From positions 310,001 through 374,000 of the forward strand of contig NZ_JBLEOY010000001.1 in assembly GCF_048541835.1 (NCBI RefSeq): 64,000 bases of DNA. The letters are read 5' to 3'. Below the pieces are notes generated by a model. It was not told where the DNA came from. It saw only the letters and a list, made by a program, of their open reading frames with translations, and did not search any database. Positions 62,768-64,000 of the stretch are shown one piece after another; the first letter of the stretch is position 1, and each line of letters opens with the position of its first letter. A program made the translations under genes and the position numbers. This DNA is from QIJE01 sp048541835. GTDB taxonomy: Bacteria; SZUA-79; Acidulodesulfobacterales; Acidulodesulfobacteraceae.

Positions 62768-63946
62768 TTATTTGTTATTTCTATTTGTATTATATAACGG
62801 TGACATCTGCCTCAATTTTTTGACTATCGGAGGCAGCTCCTTAACAAAATATTCGGCATCTTCAAGTGTATTGTCCTCGCCTAAAGATATGAGCAGCGAA
62901 CCTTGCGCAAGCGCCGGGTCAACCCCTATAGCATTTAGCACGTGAGACGATTTTAAAATCTTAGACGTGCAGGCGGAACCGCTTGCCGTCATAATTCCGT
63001 TGTTATTGAGCCACATGAGCATGGACTCTCCCTCGATATATTTGACTACGAAGTTTAAATTATTCGGAAGCCTATGCTCCGGATGACCGTTTAAATATAC
63101 CTCGTCAAGACTACCGAGTACCCCGTCTTTAATTGCTTTTTGAATGGGCAGAAGATGTGCCGTTCTGTCTTTAAGCTCTTTTTTTGCAAGCTCGCATGCA
63201 ACGCCTACTCCGGCTATGGCGGGGACGTTCTCCGTACCCGCTCTTCTTCCAAACTCCTGAATACCGCCATCTATTAGGGGCATTATGCGAATGCCTTTTT
63301 TGAGGTAAAAAAGCCCCGTCCCTTTCGGTCCGTAAAACCTGTGCGGTGAAGCGGAAAGCATATCCACACCCATGTCTTTCACGTCCGTTTCTATAAAGCC
63401 GCAGGACGTGTTGGCATCGGCATGCATGTATGCAGCAGAATTTTCGTGAACTATTTTGGAAATTTCTTTAATATCCTGAATGGTGCCGATTTCGTTTGAG
63501 GCGTGCGTTATACTGACAAGTATCGTATCTTTTCTCAGCGCATTTTTTACATCCCCCGGATCAACCGAACCATATTTATCCACGGAAACTTCACTAAATT
63601 CGAAACCGAGCCTTGACAGGGATTTAATGGCATTTAAAACGCTAAAATGCTCTATTTTAGAAACGATTATATGTTTGCCTTTATCCATTCTGGCAAAAGC
63701 CGTTCCTTTAATCGCTAAATTATTAGACTCCGAACCGCTTCCGGTAAATATTACCTCGTTAATAGCTGCGTTCAAAAGCTCCGCAGACTGATTTCTCGCC
63801 TTGCCGAGCGTCTCCCTTGGCTCGTCTCCGAGCGCATGAATACTCTGGGGATTGCCGTATTCGTCAATAAAAAACGACTCCATAGCCTCTTTAACTTCCG
63901 GCCTCATCCTCGTTGCTGCAAAATGGTCGAAATTTCTTATTTTCAC
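62768..63946 (-). CDS. NifS/IscS-like protein without the PLP lysine
   Basis: 392 aa, class V aminotransferase fold. Conserved: DHFAATRMRPEV, SESNNLAIKG, EH at 99-100 (PLP-stacking His), HASNEIGTIQD, Asp 177, GRRAGTENVPAI and the mobile-loop Cys 326 (ASGSACTS). Missing: the Schiff-base Lys is Arg 203 (SPHRFYGPKG for the usual SxHKxYGPKG), the PLP-contacting Gln is Thr 180, and the substrate-carboxylate Arg is Leu 352. Archaeoglobus IscS likewise lacks the lysine. It probably does not desulfurise cysteine but may still partner IscU. GTG start at 63946. Confidence 0.88.
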   Translation of the reverse strand: MKIRNFDHFAATRMRPEVKEAMESFFIDEYGNPQSIHALGDEPRETLGKARNQSAELLNAAINEVIFTGSGSESNNLAIKGTAFARMDKGKHIIVSKIEHFSVLNAIKSLSRLGFEFSEVSVDKYGSVDPGDVKNALRKDTILVSITHASNEIGTIQDIKEISKIVHENSAAYMHADANTSCGFIETDVKDMGVDMLSASPHRFYGPKGTGLFYLKKGIRIMPLIDGGIQEFGRRAGTENVPAIAGVGVACELAKKELKDRTAHLLPIQKAIKDGVLGSLDEVYLNGHPEHRLPNNLNFVVKYIEGESMLMWLNNNGIMTASGSACTSKILKSSHVLNAIGVDPALAQGSLLISLGEDNTLEDAEYFVKELPPIVKKLRQMSPLYNTNRNNK

Positions 63947-64000
63947 CCTTGCCTCCCAATCTAAAATAGACTAACGCTTATTATCCCTTCTTATTTTTAT

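Overview
The window is AT-rich, densely coded DNA from a Gram-negative bacterium. It encodes Lgt, TonB, porin-type beta-barrels, NtrC-type sigma-54 regulation and FtsB, and carries the xseB-ispA-dxs-tlyA order common in deltaproteobacteria and relatives. Sulfur-trafficking genes (DsrE-like proteins, two TusA, an SQR-like flavoprotein with DUF1641, a TauE/SafE permease) sit in the same window as cytochrome-porins of the Cyc2 type. This suggests a sulfur- and metal-cycling member of the former Deltaproteobacteria. Placement near the acid-mine-drainage order Ca. Acidulodesulfobacterales is a guess from gene content, not a computed result.

Layout. 1-16.5 kb: a partial pilus ATPase, aroE, a DUF4388 protein, the isoprenoid/RNA-methylase/TPR run (xseB, ispA, dxs, tlyA), then a long minus-strand run from rnr through ubiB-like and ribF to a histidine kinase and NtrC-type regulator. 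16.6-33 kb: two tRNA-Leu, a transglutaminase-like exported protein, an LDH-fold malate dehydrogenase, a glycosyltransferase, an old-yellow-enzyme, a sulfite-exporter-type permease, a porin, DUF302, Kup, Lgt, an internally duplicated LysM-NlpC/P60 hydrolase and a DUF255 thioredoxin-fold protein. 33-38 kb: two divergent sulfur operons, one with DsrE-like, a short DsrH-like and an LsrF-type aldolase, the other with DsrE-like, TusA, an SQR-like flavoprotein and DUF1641. 38-57 kb: tRNA-Val, a frameshifted PAS-GGDEF protein, sugar-nucleotide genes, peroxiredoxin, purC, TonB, SPOR, RNase G, then thiC with late cobalamin genes, and a PAS/GAF/GGDEF/EAL protein. 57-64 kb: tRNA-Val, two tandem cytochrome-porin genes, tusA, an IscU scaffold and an IscS-like protein.

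The most interesting signal is regulatory. About 300 bp of promoter plus untranslated leader upstream of the plus-strand DsrE/TusA/SQR-like operon (about 34.5-34.8 kb) is clearly homologous to the promoter-leaders of both cytochrome-porin genes (about 59.8-59.48 kb and 61.74-61.44 kb, minus strand). All three keep two tandem sigma70-like promoters, a TTAAGCTTA core, and a downstream hairpin whose arms differ in sequence but still pair. This links an outer-membrane cytochrome-porin to cytoplasmic sulfur handling. Nearby, the IscS-like protein has lost the PLP lysine, a PLP-contacting glutamine and a substrate-binding arginine. A decayed tusA 3' end lies in front of the second cytochrome-porin gene, showing that a tusA plus cytochrome-porin unit was duplicated and then partly homogenised.

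The left edge (pilus ATPase) is cut. No IS element, CRISPR array or rRNA gene was seen.
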